From the NCBI RefSeq assembly GCF_001308875.1, contig NZ_KQ465143.1, positions 1 through 37,148 on the forward strand: a stretch of DNA of 37,148 nt, in the 5' to 3' direction. Below the pieces are notes generated by a model. That model was not told the DNA's origin. It ran no database searches and saw only the letters and a program-made list of their open reading frames with translations. A program made the translations under genes and the position numbers. Positions 17,351 to 24,971 of the stretch are shown here, one piece after another. The stretch's first letter is position 1; each line of letters starts with the position of its first letter. Source of the DNA: Lysinibacillus sp. ZYM-1. Its GTDB lineage: Bacteria; Bacillota; Bacilli; Bacillales_A; Planococcaceae.

Positions 17351-17360
17351 GCTATAAATA

Positions 17361-18302
17361 TCAATTTTCCATAAATATCTTCAAGTTTTCAGCAATTTCT
17401 CGTGATTTTGTATGGTGTAAGTAATGATCTCCATCCATTATAATGACTTTGCCATGCACTGAATTTTTGACTTGCTCTTCATGGAGTGGTATCCAGTTTT
17501 TCTCAATTCCATCATTGTTGTTCGCCTGAACAAATAACAAAAGAGGTAAATCTTTAGGGAATGTAAGGTTTTCTGCGTCTTTAAATTTTTGATATAAACC
17601 CGTCAATTCATTGGAAGTACTCGAATTGTAAAAGTTTTTGAGTGTAATCATCCTTATTTGTTCTTTTGTTTCATCATCATAGGGTAATCCAGCATACGGA
17701 TCACTACCTGATAGTTTTAGAGCCACTCTAGCGATTCCAGATTTTTTGAGAAGTTGTAATGACTTGATTGGGAATTCCGTATCCATACCACCCTGAGTAG
17801 GCACACTGCTATCAATTCCTACAAATGCAGTTACCTCACTTGGATATTTATTGACATAATCGAGTCCATAGATTCCTGCTATAGAGTGTCCCATTAATAT
17901 ATACTGGTCAATCTTCAACGTCTGTAAAGCGTCATGAATCTCACTAACTATATTCTCCGTGCTTCGTTCTTTATCGGTATCATCACTTAAGCCATAGCCA
18001 AAAGGCTCTACTGAGACAACCTTATAATGGGGAGCTAATTCTTCTATAAGTGGCTTGAAATCAAGCGTTGGAGCTGCTGTTCCGAAGCCTGGTAGTAGTA
18101 CGATTGTTTCTGTACCCTCTCCTTGAATCGTGATGTTCATATTTTCCCCATTAACGGAAACAAGCTGACCATAAGGTTCTATTTTTCCTTGTTCTATTTT
18201 GTTGCAAATAATATTTACTGTAAAAACAATAGCAAGTAGTAGCACAATTGTTACACCTATGACCGCTATTGATTTCAATAAAATTCTCGTAAATTTTTTC
18301 AT
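17361..18302 (-). CDS. Membrane-anchored alpha/beta hydrolase, predicted HssR target
   Basis: 313 residues: one N-terminal membrane segment (about 10-32), then an extracellular alpha/beta hydrolase. The nucleophile elbow is GHSIAG with S140, an oxyanion-type motif is LLPGFGTA (69-76), and the catalytic His is H293 in DGDHYLHH; GIDSSVPT is near residue 162. Substrate unknown. Upstream lie a sigma-A promoter (18387-18414) and a perfect HssR-type direct repeat (18422-18441), and the gene follows a HssRS-like pair, so heme-stress induction is the natural reading. The ATG has no close ribosome site; AAAGGAGG lies about 37 bases away across a hairpin. Confidence 0.87.
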   Translation of the reverse strand: MKKFTRILLKSIAVIGVTIVLLLAIVFTVNIICNKIEQGKIEPYGQLVSVNGENMNITIQGEGTETIVLLPGFGTAAPTLDFKPLIEELAPHYKVVSVEPFGYGLSDDTDKERSTENIVSEIHDALQTLKIDQYILMGHSIAGIYGLDYVNKYPSEVTAFVGIDSSVPTQGGMDTEFPIKSLQLLKKSGIARVALKLSGSDPYAGLPYDDETKEQIRMITLKNFYNSSTSNELTGLYQKFKDAENLTFPKDLPLLLFVQANNNDGIEKNWIPLHEEQVKNSVHGKVIIMDGDHYLHHTKSREIAENLKIFMEN

Positions 18303-18347
18303 GTTTGATGCACGAGGGGATTCACCTATACTCGTGCCTCCTCCTTT
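18303..18347 (-). promoter_or_regulatory. Ribosome site separated from the start codon by a hairpin
   Basis: On the minus strand, AAAGGAGGAG (18347-18338) is followed at once by GCACGAG, a 14-base loop, CTCGTGC (7-bp perfect stem, 18337-18310), then ATCAAAC and the ATG of the hydrolase. Folding the stem would place the Shine-Dalgarno about nine bases from the ATG. Confidence 0.5.
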
Positions 18348-18386
18348 ACTACGATTTTTCCAGCTACCTGATTAGCTGTTAACAAC

Positions 18387-18414
18387 AGTGTAAAGGACGA
18401 AAATGTCTTCCCAA
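18387..18414 (-). promoter_or_regulatory. Sigma-A promoter of the alpha/beta hydrolase gene
   Basis: On the minus strand TTGGGA (18414-18409), a 16-base spacer and TACACT (18392-18387). The weak -35 begins seven bases after the HssR-type repeat, the usual placing for an OmpR-family activator. Confidence 0.55.
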
Positions 18415-18421
18415 TGACGGG

Positions 18422-18441
18422 AATATGAACGCAATATGAAC
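18422..18441 (-). promoter_or_regulatory. HssR-type direct repeat (activator site)
   Basis: The minus strand reads GTTCATATT-GC-GTTCATATT, two identical 9-base repeats two bases apart. This is identical to the direct repeat described for HssR binding at the hrtAB promoter of Staphylococcus aureus. It lies between the kinase gene and the hydrolase. Confidence 0.8.
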
Positions 18442-18493
18442 AACAAGAAAATGTTGCGATATTATACATGAAAAGTCACATATGAATAAACTT

Positions 18494-19855
18494 TTAATTG
18501 GCACTGATCGGCAGCGTAACAATAAATGTCGTTCCTTGTCCAAGTTCACTCTCCACCAGAATATCCCCCTGATGCAGAGAAACAATTTGTTTAACGATTG
18601 CGAGTCCCATACCACTCCCCTCATATTTTCGACTATGGGAACGATCCGCCTTAAAAAACCGCTCAAATACAAGCTTCTGATCTTCTAATGAAATCCCAAT
18701 CCCTGTATCTGTTACTCGAACTGACACATGATGAGCATCTTGTTGCATGCTGATCTCAATCGTGTCACCATCATTTGAAAATTTAATACTATTAGTAAGA
18801 AGATTTGTCCATACCTGATTTAATTGATCGTAATCTGCCATAAGCCGAACAGCCTTCAACTTAAGCTCAAAATCGATATTGCGTGAAGACCATTGCGGTT
18901 GGATCGAGACAATAACACGTCTAATTTGTTCATCTAGGTTGAACGTATCAAGATGCATTGGCTGTGTCTTTGATTCTAGTAAGCTCAACTTTAATAGGCT
19001 ATCACTCATTTTAGACATTCGATTGGCTTCTGAAATGATAATATCAAGATAACGGCTTTTTTCATCATCAGTTACATCGACTTGCTTCAGTGCTAACGCA
19101 TAGCCTGATATGGAGGTAAGCGGAGACTGCATTTCATGGGATACGTTTGATACAAAATCTCTCCTCATTTGCTCTAGCTGCTGTAACTCCTCTGCCATAT
19201 ATTCAAAGCTTTTAGCCAAAGTACCTAGCTCTCCTGATTGCTTAATATTTAACTCTACATTGAAATCGCCACCTGCAATATGTTTAGTTGCTTGTGTTAA
19301 TTTTTTGATTGGCTTGACTAGAAACATAGCTGCTACTAAAAACACAACACTTCCTATAACAAGGGCATATGTAGCAAAATTCAAAATCAACTTTATGGAA
19401 AAAGAGATTGAAGGTAAAGAAATAGTTTGGATAAACATTGCTTTTGTTCCCATTTCAGTTGTTAGAGGTATACCTAAAAGTATAGATGAAACACCCCCGG
19501 GATTGACTTGAATGACCTCTCCATCCAGTACAGTTTGTACTTGTGCCATTGTTACAGGAGCCAGTTGTTCGTCATGAAGCTTTCCATAAGACTTAAACTG
19601 CCCGGTTTCTTCATAAATGCGAATATGATAGGATTCAAGCTGATGCATATCGCGAATAAATCTATCTGCTTCATTAAATGGCAATGTGGCAAAAATTTGT
19701 ACAATGTCTTGACCAAAATTTAGTAAGGGAATTTGTAAGTTTTCATTCAGTTTATCTTTAAATACCCATGTTGCCATGAAAAAGGAGATGATCGTTCCTC
19801 CAATGACAGCAACTAGAAATATTAAAACGACACGTGTATATAAAGATTTGATCAT
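18494..19855 (-). CDS. hssS: Sensor histidine kinase, HssS-like
   Basis: 453 residues. Two membrane segments (about 9-30 and 158-182) flank a 125-residue extracytoplasmic sensor containing the MHQLESYHIRIYEETGQFKSYG stretch, similar in layout to HssS. A HAMP domain (KPIKKLTQATKHIAGGDF) follows, then the phospho-acceptor H240 in NVSHEMQSPLTS and the HATPase_c N, G1 and G2 boxes (NLLTNSIKFS, VRVTDTGIGI, GSGMGLAIV). It would autophosphorylate on H240 and pass the phosphate to the adjacent response regulator. ATGA overlap with that gene shows coupling. Identity as HssS rests on the regulator's similarity and the perfect HssR repeat just downstream. Confidence 0.82.
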   Translation of the reverse strand: MIKSLYTRVVLIFLVAVIGGTIISFFMATWVFKDKLNENLQIPLLNFGQDIVQIFATLPFNEADRFIRDMHQLESYHIRIYEETGQFKSYGKLHDEQLAPVTMAQVQTVLDGEVIQVNPGGVSSILLGIPLTTEMGTKAMFIQTISLPSISFSIKLILNFATYALVIGSVVFLVAAMFLVKPIKKLTQATKHIAGGDFNVELNIKQSGELGTLAKSFEYMAEELQQLEQMRRDFVSNVSHEMQSPLTSISGYALALKQVDVTDDEKSRYLDIIISEANRMSKMSDSLLKLSLLESKTQPMHLDTFNLDEQIRRVIVSIQPQWSSRNIDFELKLKAVRLMADYDQLNQVWTNLLTNSIKFSNDGDTIEISMQQDAHHVSVRVTDTGIGISLEDQKLVFERFFKADRSHSRKYEGSGMGLAIVKQIVSLHQGDILVESELGQGTTFIVTLPISAN

Positions 19856-20526
19856 TCATCAACCTCTAACCTGTAGCCAAGACCTCGTATCGTCTCGATA
19901 TGAAAATCAGCTATCGTGGCGAAACGCTCACGCAAGCGCTTTATATGTACATCAATTGTTCGATTATCCCCAGCATAATCTATTCCCCAAATTTGATCGA
20001 TCAGCTGCTCACGTGTGTAGACTTGTCCTGGTGTTTCAGCTAGCTTGTATAATAATTCAAATTCCTTGAGTGGCAACGTAATAGATTCCGTTCCATTCAT
20101 AATTTTATAGGTCTGACGGTCAAGTGTAATAGTACCAAGCTTTATGGTCTGCGGGTAACCAATTCTGTAGCGCTTTAGTAAAGCTTTGACACGTACCGTC
20201 AACTCTAACGGATCGAATGGCTTGGTCAAGTAATCATCTGTCCCAAGCTCAAAGCCTTTGACTTTTTCCCACGTTTCACCTCTCGCCGTCAGCATAAGTA
20301 ATGGGATTTCAGCATTCGCTCTACGTAGCTCCTTACATAAAGCCCAACCATCCATTGTTGGCATCATAATATCAAGCACTACGAGATCAACAGGTGTTGA
20401 GTGATAGATGGATAGTGCTTCCTTACCATCTTCGGCTTCCAATGTTGTGAACCCGTCCTTGCGCAGAAATAAGCATACGAGTTCGCGAATATTCGCATCG
20501 TCATCAGCAACAAGTATAGTCGTCAT
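19852..20526 (-). CDS. hssR: OmpR-family response regulator, HssR-like
   Basis: 224 residues: receiver domain with D8/D9/D10, phospho-acceptor D52 (VLDIMMP), T80 and K102, then a winged-helix OmpR DNA-binding domain. The C-terminal half (TLPLKEFELLYKLA, VYTREQLIDQIWG, DYAGDNRTIDVHIKRLRERF, IETIRGLGYRLE) closely follows staphylococcal HssR as I recall it, including the RRY-type linker. HssR responds to heme excess through HssS and normally switches on the HrtAB heme exporter. No hrtAB is in this window. The start ATG has AGAGGG upstream, with a TATAAT about 40 bases before it. Confidence 0.85.
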   Translation of the reverse strand: MTTILVADDDANIRELVCLFLRKDGFTTLEAEDGKEALSIYHSTPVDLVVLDIMMPTMDGWALCKELRRANAEIPLLMLTARGETWEKVKGFELGTDDYLTKPFDPLELTVRVKALLKRYRIGYPQTIKLGTITLDRQTYKIMNGTESITLPLKEFELLYKLAETPGQVYTREQLIDQIWGIDYAGDNRTIDVHIKRLRERFATIADFHIETIRGLGYRLEVDE

Positions 20527-20685
20527 ACATCCGTTCCCTCTTTTCCAATGTAAAATTCAACCCTATTATACTATAAATCAACTTCACTTCTCTCCTACAT
20601 GACTCTCCTTTCTTAGAGGAACTCTTAGGAAGAAGGGCTATACTTACAGAAACCTATTCTTCATCCCTTCTATTTTTACAAAAAA

Positions 20686-20711
20686 TGAAACTTTCGGTTT
20701 ATAAGTTCGTA
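20686..20711 (+). promoter_or_regulatory. ECF (sigma-W-type) promoter of the lipoprotein metallopeptidase
   Basis: TGAAAC (20686-20691), exactly 16 bases, CGTA (20708-20711): a full match to the B. subtilis sigma-W consensus. The start codon is 35 bases downstream, leaving a short leader with GGAGG. Confidence 0.75.
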
Positions 20712-20745
20712 TTAAACAGAAAATACTGATTTTTCTGGAGGTAAT

Positions 20746-21627
20746 ATGTTTAAAATTAGAGCCTTTTCCCTTATCTTTATATGCTTATTAACAGCCTGCT
20801 CTCTGGAGAATGTAGTTCCTAAAGAGCAAATACAAGAAGAAAAAAATGATGAAAATATCGTAGTAACAGCAGATGGTAAAGTAACCTTTAAGATTATTAA
20901 TAACATTGAGGCTCCCCAAGAAACTGTGGATACTATAAAAGATGAAATCCGTAAGACATATGATGATATTCTGCAATCCATACATACTTCATATGTTCCA
21001 TCTGAGCAAATAACAATATTTCTAAATGGTGAAGGCAGTCAATCATGGGGATTAGCATCGAGAATAGAATTAGCTATCAGTCAAGATGGTTACTATCCAC
21101 TTGTTCATGAAATGACACATTCCTTACTTGGTTATGGCGATAATTTTGGTTCCGATCATGGCTATTTTACACAAGAGGGTTATGCGGTTTATATGGACGA
21201 TCAATTTGGTAAAAATGAATTATATCTCGAAAAGTTCATGAAGTATTTTATTGATTCAGATAAATTAATTCCCATTAGCAAATTGATTGATCCAAATCAA
21301 GATGATGCCTATTTTCGCCCAGGTCTTACAAATCTAGATGAAGTGAACACCCTTATGGGAATGAGTTATACACACGCTGCTTCATTTGTTAAATATTTAA
21401 TTGATACCTATGGACTCGAAAAATTTGAACAGATATACAATAAGAAGGACTTGGCAAATAAAATAGAAGAAGTATACGGAAAAGGTGTTCATGAAATAGA
21501 AATGGAGTGGTTAGCCTTTATTAATAATCAAAAGGGGTTTACCTATGAAGAAAAAAATTTAGTGGGCTTCTATGATTTTAATACCATTATGATTAGATTA
21601 GATCCTAGCTATTTTGCAAAGGAATGA
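20746..21627 (+). CDS. Lipoprotein with HExxH zinc metallopeptidase-like domain
   Basis: 293 residues. The signal peptide ends in the lipobox LLTAC with C18 as the lipidated residue. HEMTH (H121, E122, H125) followed by a glutamate in TQEGYAVYMDD (E144) is a gluzincin-type zinc site (HExxH plus downstream E). The rest resembles extracellular peptidase-MA-like proteins; the natural substrate is unknown. ATG has GGAGG five bases ahead. A sigma-W-type promoter lies immediately upstream, so it is probably induced by envelope stress. It converges with amj, and a shared terminator lies between. Confidence 0.83.
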   Translation: MFKIRAFSLIFICLLTACSLENVVPKEQIQEEKNDENIVVTADGKVTFKIINNIEAPQETVDTIKDEIRKTYDDILQSIHTSYVPSEQITIFLNGEGSQSWGLASRIELAISQDGYYPLVHEMTHSLLGYGDNFGSDHGYFTQEGYAVYMDDQFGKNELYLEKFMKYFIDSDKLIPISKLIDPNQDDAYFRPGLTNLDEVNTLMGMSYTHAASFVKYLIDTYGLEKFEQIYNKKDLANKIEEVYGKGVHEIEMEWLAFINNQKGFTYEEKNLVGFYDFNTIMIRLDPSYFAKE

Positions 21628-21672
21628 TCTTTTAAAAAGTCGAAAAAACCATACTATCATTATAACTATATG

Positions 21673-21720
21673 AAAAAAAGATCTAAGGTCGGACATATCG
21701 AACTTAGATCTTTCCATTTT
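21673..21720. terminator. Bidirectional terminator between the lipoprotein gene and amj
   Basis: AAAGATCTAAG (21677-21687) pairs with CTTAGATCTTT (21703-21713). On the minus strand the stem is followed by seven T; on the plus strand by a weaker T-rich tract. Confidence 0.85.
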
Positions 21721-21764
21721 ATTTGCAGGTAAGTTCTGCTGGGATAATAGCATTACATACAATT

Positions 21765-22580
21765 TTAAGCAATTAGCTTTGCAAACCATGCTACATAATG
21801 AGCACCAGGGATGAATAATAACTGTGCCACAATCGTTCCTAAAAATCTTGAAAACATCATCATGACAGAGGCTCTTTTTAAGTCTAGATAGCTTCCCCTA
21901 TTATTGATTACATCATCGGCAAGAATAGAGATTTTTGGGTCAATGAATAGAATTAATAGAATGGTCGCTATGCCATTGACTAAGCCAGATGCCATCACAG
22001 CAGTATTTTTAAATTCAGGTACTAATAAAGTCGCATACAGAGCGGATAAAACGCCAATGGTATAGATTCCCGTAATAACTATGTTGGTGATGAATAATTT
22101 TAAAGGAATATCTCGTAAGCCAATGCCTTTTAGATAGGTAATACTAGGTTTGTGAATATGCTTCAAGCCTCGTCTTATATATTCAAATGTAAAACCCTTT
22201 TTCACTAAGGCTGGAATCGAACCCCTTTCCTCCGCCAAATGGACGATAGCCCTTGAAAAAATGGCTATGAAGGTTGGAATCAATAAGATTCCTAGTAGTG
22301 TTCCAAGCGATGCTGCTCCAATAATTATTCGAAACTGCTGTTCTACATGCGTCAAGGCATAATCTGCAGGTGCTGTATCGACTAAACTTCCTGTGAACGG
22401 TTGTTGCATCATATTGGCCAGCCGTGAAACCATGACCATGACATTAAAAAGAGATAAAGCGGATGCTAGTAATCTGACCCGTGCTCCAGATAAACGTACT
22501 GCATAAGCAAGCGTTTCAATAGCATGAATGATTAAAATAAATAAGGCAATCATGATTAATCTATTTGTTATTAAATCCAC
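21765..22580 (-). CDS. amj: Amj-family (YdaH) lipid II flippase
   Basis: 271-residue polytopic membrane protein of the Amj (DUF2837) family, the alternative to MurJ for moving lipid II across the membrane in B. subtilis. Recognised from the N-terminal IETLAYAVRLSGARVRLLASALSLFNVMVMVSRLANMMQQPFTGSLVD pattern and the C-terminal FIDPKISILADDVINNRGSYLDLKRASVMMMFSRFLGT stretch. GTG start with TAGG eight bases ahead. An ECF-type promoter lies at 22622-22646; B. subtilis amj belongs to the sigma-M regulon, so the regulation fits the identification. Confidence 0.9.
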   Translation of the reverse strand: MDLITNRLIMIALFILIIHAIETLAYAVRLSGARVRLLASALSLFNVMVMVSRLANMMQQPFTGSLVDTAPADYALTHVEQQFRIIIGAASLGTLLGILLIPTFIAIFSRAIVHLAEERGSIPALVKKGFTFEYIRRGLKHIHKPSITYLKGIGLRDIPLKLFITNIVITGIYTIGVLSALYATLLVPEFKNTAVMASGLVNGIATILLILFIDPKISILADDVINNRGSYLDLKRASVMMMFSRFLGTIVAQLLFIPGAHYVAWFAKLIA

Positions 22581-22621
22581 ACTGTGTACCTACTCTTAGC
22601 TTTCTAACGATTTTACATACA

Positions 22622-22646
22622 GACGTATATTGATTAAAATAGTTCC
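22622..22646 (-). promoter_or_regulatory. ECF (sigma-M-type) promoter of amj
   Basis: On the minus strand GGAAC (22646-22642), 16 bases, CGTC (22625-22622). This is the usual ECF pattern with the CGTC -10 favoured by sigma-M and sigma-X. The start codon is about 42 bases downstream. Confidence 0.65.
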
Positions 22647-22665
22647 GATTTTAAAAATCTTACCC

Positions 22666-22707
22666 TAAAAATACATTCTGTGGAAACAAAAGCGTTCCAC
22701 AGGATGT
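22666..22707 (-). terminator. Probable terminator of the ArsR-rhodanese/MFS operon
   Basis: ACATTCTGTGGAA (22673-22685) pairs with TTCCACAGGATGT (22695-22707) with one mismatch and a nine-base loop. On the minus strand ATTTTTAG follows, a short U-tract. Confidence 0.6.
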
Positions 22708-22779
22708 GTTGGAGATTTTAGCAATTGTCGTTTTTCCACTACCAGCATTCCCTCAAATGATTATTAACTTTGATTCCAA
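22708..22779 (-). pseudogene. Remnant of a P-loop ATPase/kinase gene
   Basis: On the minus strand a TTG at 22779 with GGAGAAGGG ahead opens a 40-codon stretch. It reads ESKLIII-stop-GNAGSGKTTIAKIS, a textbook Walker A motif preceded by its beta-strand. Codon nine is TGA and the homology ends within a few codons, where the terminator stem begins. This looks like the decayed 5' end of an AAA/kinase-type gene. Too short to name the family. Confidence 0.5.
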
Positions 22780-22803
22780 TTCCCTTCTCCTTCACCCGCT
22801 ATT

Positions 22804-24072
22804 TTAAGCTGCTCTTCTGGACCAAATAACTACAGGAATAAGTAGTAACGACAAAAGCCCTCCCGCTAATGACAATGCCGCATAACTTGCATTCGCTACT
22901 ACCATTCCTGATAGCGCACCTCCAGATGCCCCCGCCAATGCTACAAAAACATCCATCTTTCCCTGTGTTTTTGCACGTGTAGACGGCTCAGTCGCATCTA
23001 CGATTTGCGCGGTACCACTAATTAAACCGAAGTTCCAACCTAAACCCAGTAAAGAAAGTGCCACTATGAGTAAAACCATCGAATCGCTAGGAGCGAATGC
23101 AGCTAACAAGCCTGCTAGGAGCAGTGTAATACCCGAGGCAATACTCATTGCGGTACGGCCAATTTTATCTACAAGAATTCCTGTTATCAGTGATGGAAGA
23201 TACATAGAACCTACATGAAAACCGATGACAATGCCAACTTCCGTTAAACCATGCCCATGGTGTTTCATATGTACTGGTGTCATCGTCATGATGGCTACCA
23301 TGACAATTTGCGTTAAGACCATTACAGTTGCCCCTATCGCTAAGCCCCGTTTATTGCCTGTTGGAGGTATGGACTCTGTTTGATTTTCTTTCGCATACTG
23401 TTGCTTATATGCCTCCATTCCTTTGGCAATTTCTAAAGGATCAGGACGCAACATGATAAATAGGACCAGCCCGGCTACAATAAAAGCAGCAGCAGATAAA
23501 AGAAACGGCCCAGCAAGTGCTGGAATACCAATGGACAGCGCCACTTTCCCCATCAGTTCTACTAAATTCGGACCTAAAACAGCGCCGAACGTTGTCATAA
23601 GCATGGTCGTACTAATGGCTGTAGCACGTTGTTTGTCATTCGCTAAATCTGTGCCCGCGTATCGTGCCTGTAAATTGGTTGCAGTTCCGGCCCCATAGAT
23701 TAGTAGAGATACAAACAACATAATAACACTATTAAATACAGCAGCCATGACAACTCCAATGGCTCCAAGCCCGCCAACAATAAAGCCAGTGGATAACCCT
23801 GTTCGTCGGCCATAACGTTGTGATAATTTACCAACAATTAAAGCTGCACCCGCTGACCCTAACGTAAATAATGCGGATGGTACACCTGCATAAGCATCTG
23901 TTCCAAGCATTTGCTGAGCCAACAGAGCCCCTACTGTAATACCTGCTGCTAGCCCTGCTCCCCCAAATATTTGGGATAGGCTAACTACTATTAGCACACG
24001 CCTATATAAGCTTTTTAGTTTTTCTGGTGACTCTATAAACGATTCAATTGAAATTTCCGCTTTTCCAGACAT
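22804..24072 (-). CDS. Major facilitator superfamily transporter
   Basis: 422 residues, about twelve membrane segments. The first-loop MFS motif is LSQRYGRRTG, followed by YGAGTATNLQARYAGTDLA, a long central loop rich in polar residues (about 205-235), and the second-half loop LVDKIGRTAMS. Substrate unknown. AGAGAGGT precedes the ATG by six bases. It lies 93 bases after the ArsR-rhodanese gene on the same strand and probably shares its palindrome-controlled promoter, suggesting efflux of whatever relieves that repressor. Confidence 0.88.
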   Translation of the reverse strand: MSGKAEISIESFIESPEKLKSLYRRVLIVVSLSQIFGGAGLAAGITVGALLAQQMLGTDAYAGVPSALFTLGSAGAALIVGKLSQRYGRRTGLSTGFIVGGLGAIGVVMAAVFNSVIMLFVSLLIYGAGTATNLQARYAGTDLANDKQRATAISTTMLMTTFGAVLGPNLVELMGKVALSIGIPALAGPFLLSAAAFIVAGLVLFIMLRPDPLEIAKGMEAYKQQYAKENQTESIPPTGNKRGLAIGATVMVLTQIVMVAIMTMTPVHMKHHGHGLTEVGIVIGFHVGSMYLPSLITGILVDKIGRTAMSIASGITLLLAGLLAAFAPSDSMVLLIVALSLLGLGWNFGLISGTAQIVDATEPSTRAKTQGKMDVFVALAGASGGALSGMVVANASYAALSLAGGLLSLLLIPVVIWSRRAA

Positions 24073-24165
24073 TCTTTTACCTCTCTTTCTAATTTAGACA
24101 AGATATAGCATGTAACCATCTTATCTGCCACTAATGTTCAAAAAGTAATTCATTCTTGCTCTTCG

Positions 24166-24816
24166 TTATTCTCCAGCCAACTTTTGCCATTCTAAAACAC
24201 CCTCTTCTAACCGAAAAGCATTAATCCCGTTTGCTTTCAATATTTTTACAGCTTCGGCTGACATTAAGCAATAAGGTCCTCTGCAGTAAGCCACAATGTC
24301 AAAATGGGTTGGTAGTGTAGCTAGTTGATCCTCTAACTCTTCAATAGGCATAGAAACGGCTCCTGGAATATGTGCTTTTTCAAATTCTTCTTTTGGTCGA
24401 ACATCGAGTAATAGCACCTCGCCCATATCCATCCTTGTTATGAGATCCGAAAGCGTCACTCCCTCTATGCCAAGATGTTCATTAAAAAATGCTTCTTTTA
24501 TTTGTTGAACCTGAATCAATTGTTTTTCAGATAGTGCATGTAATGTCGTTAAAAAATCGGCAATCACTTCATCTGCCAATTCGTAAATGACAAAATTGCC
24601 TTCCTTTGAAAACTTCACTAATCTTGCGTTAAAAAGTGTCTTTAAATGCTGGGAAACATTAGCTACTGACATGTCCGTACTTTTGGCTAATGCATCAACA
24701 GACTTCGGACCTTGAGAGAGGATATCAAGAATCTCTAATCGTTTAGGACTTGATAAACTTTTTCCAATCCTTGCGAATTCTTGATATAACAAATCCTTTA
24801 AATTTCGTTCATCCAT
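24166..24816 (-). CDS. ArsR-family regulator fused to a rhodanese domain
   Basis: 216 residues. Residues 1-90 are an ArsR winged helix (IGKSLSSPKRLEILDILSQGPKSVDALAK, MSVANVSQHLKTL). Residues 115-216 are a rhodanese domain (LLLDVRPKEEFEKAHIPGAVSMPIEEL) with the active-site loop CRGPYC, whose first cysteine would carry a persulfide. Such fusions may sense reactive sulfur or oxidants through these cysteines. I chose ATG at 24816: AAAGGTGG is eight bases ahead, while the GTG at 24828 lies inside that site. A palindromic operator sits directly upstream and an MFS gene downstream. Confidence 0.88.
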   Translation of the reverse strand: MDERNLKDLLYQEFARIGKSLSSPKRLEILDILSQGPKSVDALAKSTDMSVANVSQHLKTLFNARLVKFSKEGNFVIYELADEVIADFLTTLHALSEKQLIQVQQIKEAFFNEHLGIEGVTLSDLITRMDMGEVLLLDVRPKEEFEKAHIPGAVSMPIEELEDQLATLPTHFDIVAYCRGPYCLMSAEAVKILKANGINAFRLEEGVLEWQKLAGE

Positions 24817-24830
24817 TTGGATAACCACCT

Positions 24831-24864
24831 TTCAACTATTCAATTAATTTATTGAATAGTTGAA
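24831..24864. promoter_or_regulatory. Palindromic operator of the ArsR-rhodanese operon
   Basis: TTCAACTATTCAAT (24831-24844) and its exact complement ATTGAATAGTTGAA (24851-24864) are six bases apart, a perfect 14-bp-arm inverted repeat. It begins at the -10 element and covers the start point, so binding would block transcription. The ATTCAA/TTGAAT cores are typical of ArsR sites. Confidence 0.85.
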
Positions 24865-24892
24865 TATTAATTCTTTATTTTACCATTGTCAA
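24864..24892 (-). promoter_or_regulatory. Sigma-A promoter of the ArsR-rhodanese/MFS operon
   Basis: On the minus strand a perfect TTGACA (24892-24887), a 17-base spacer and TAATAT (24869-24864). The operator palindrome abuts the -10. Confidence 0.8.
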
Positions 24893-24930
24893 TTACTTAA
24901 TTTTACGAAGGAGACCATTTTTTAAGCACA

Positions 24931-24962
24931 AAAAAGAACATGTTTCAATAAAACATGTTCTA
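24931..24962 (-). terminator. Terminator of the MFS gene at 24972-26159
   Basis: AGAACATGTTT (24935-24945) pairs with AAACATGTTCT (24951-24961); on the minus strand TTTTTTG follows. Confidence 0.88.
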
Positions 24963-24971
24963 CCATTAAGA

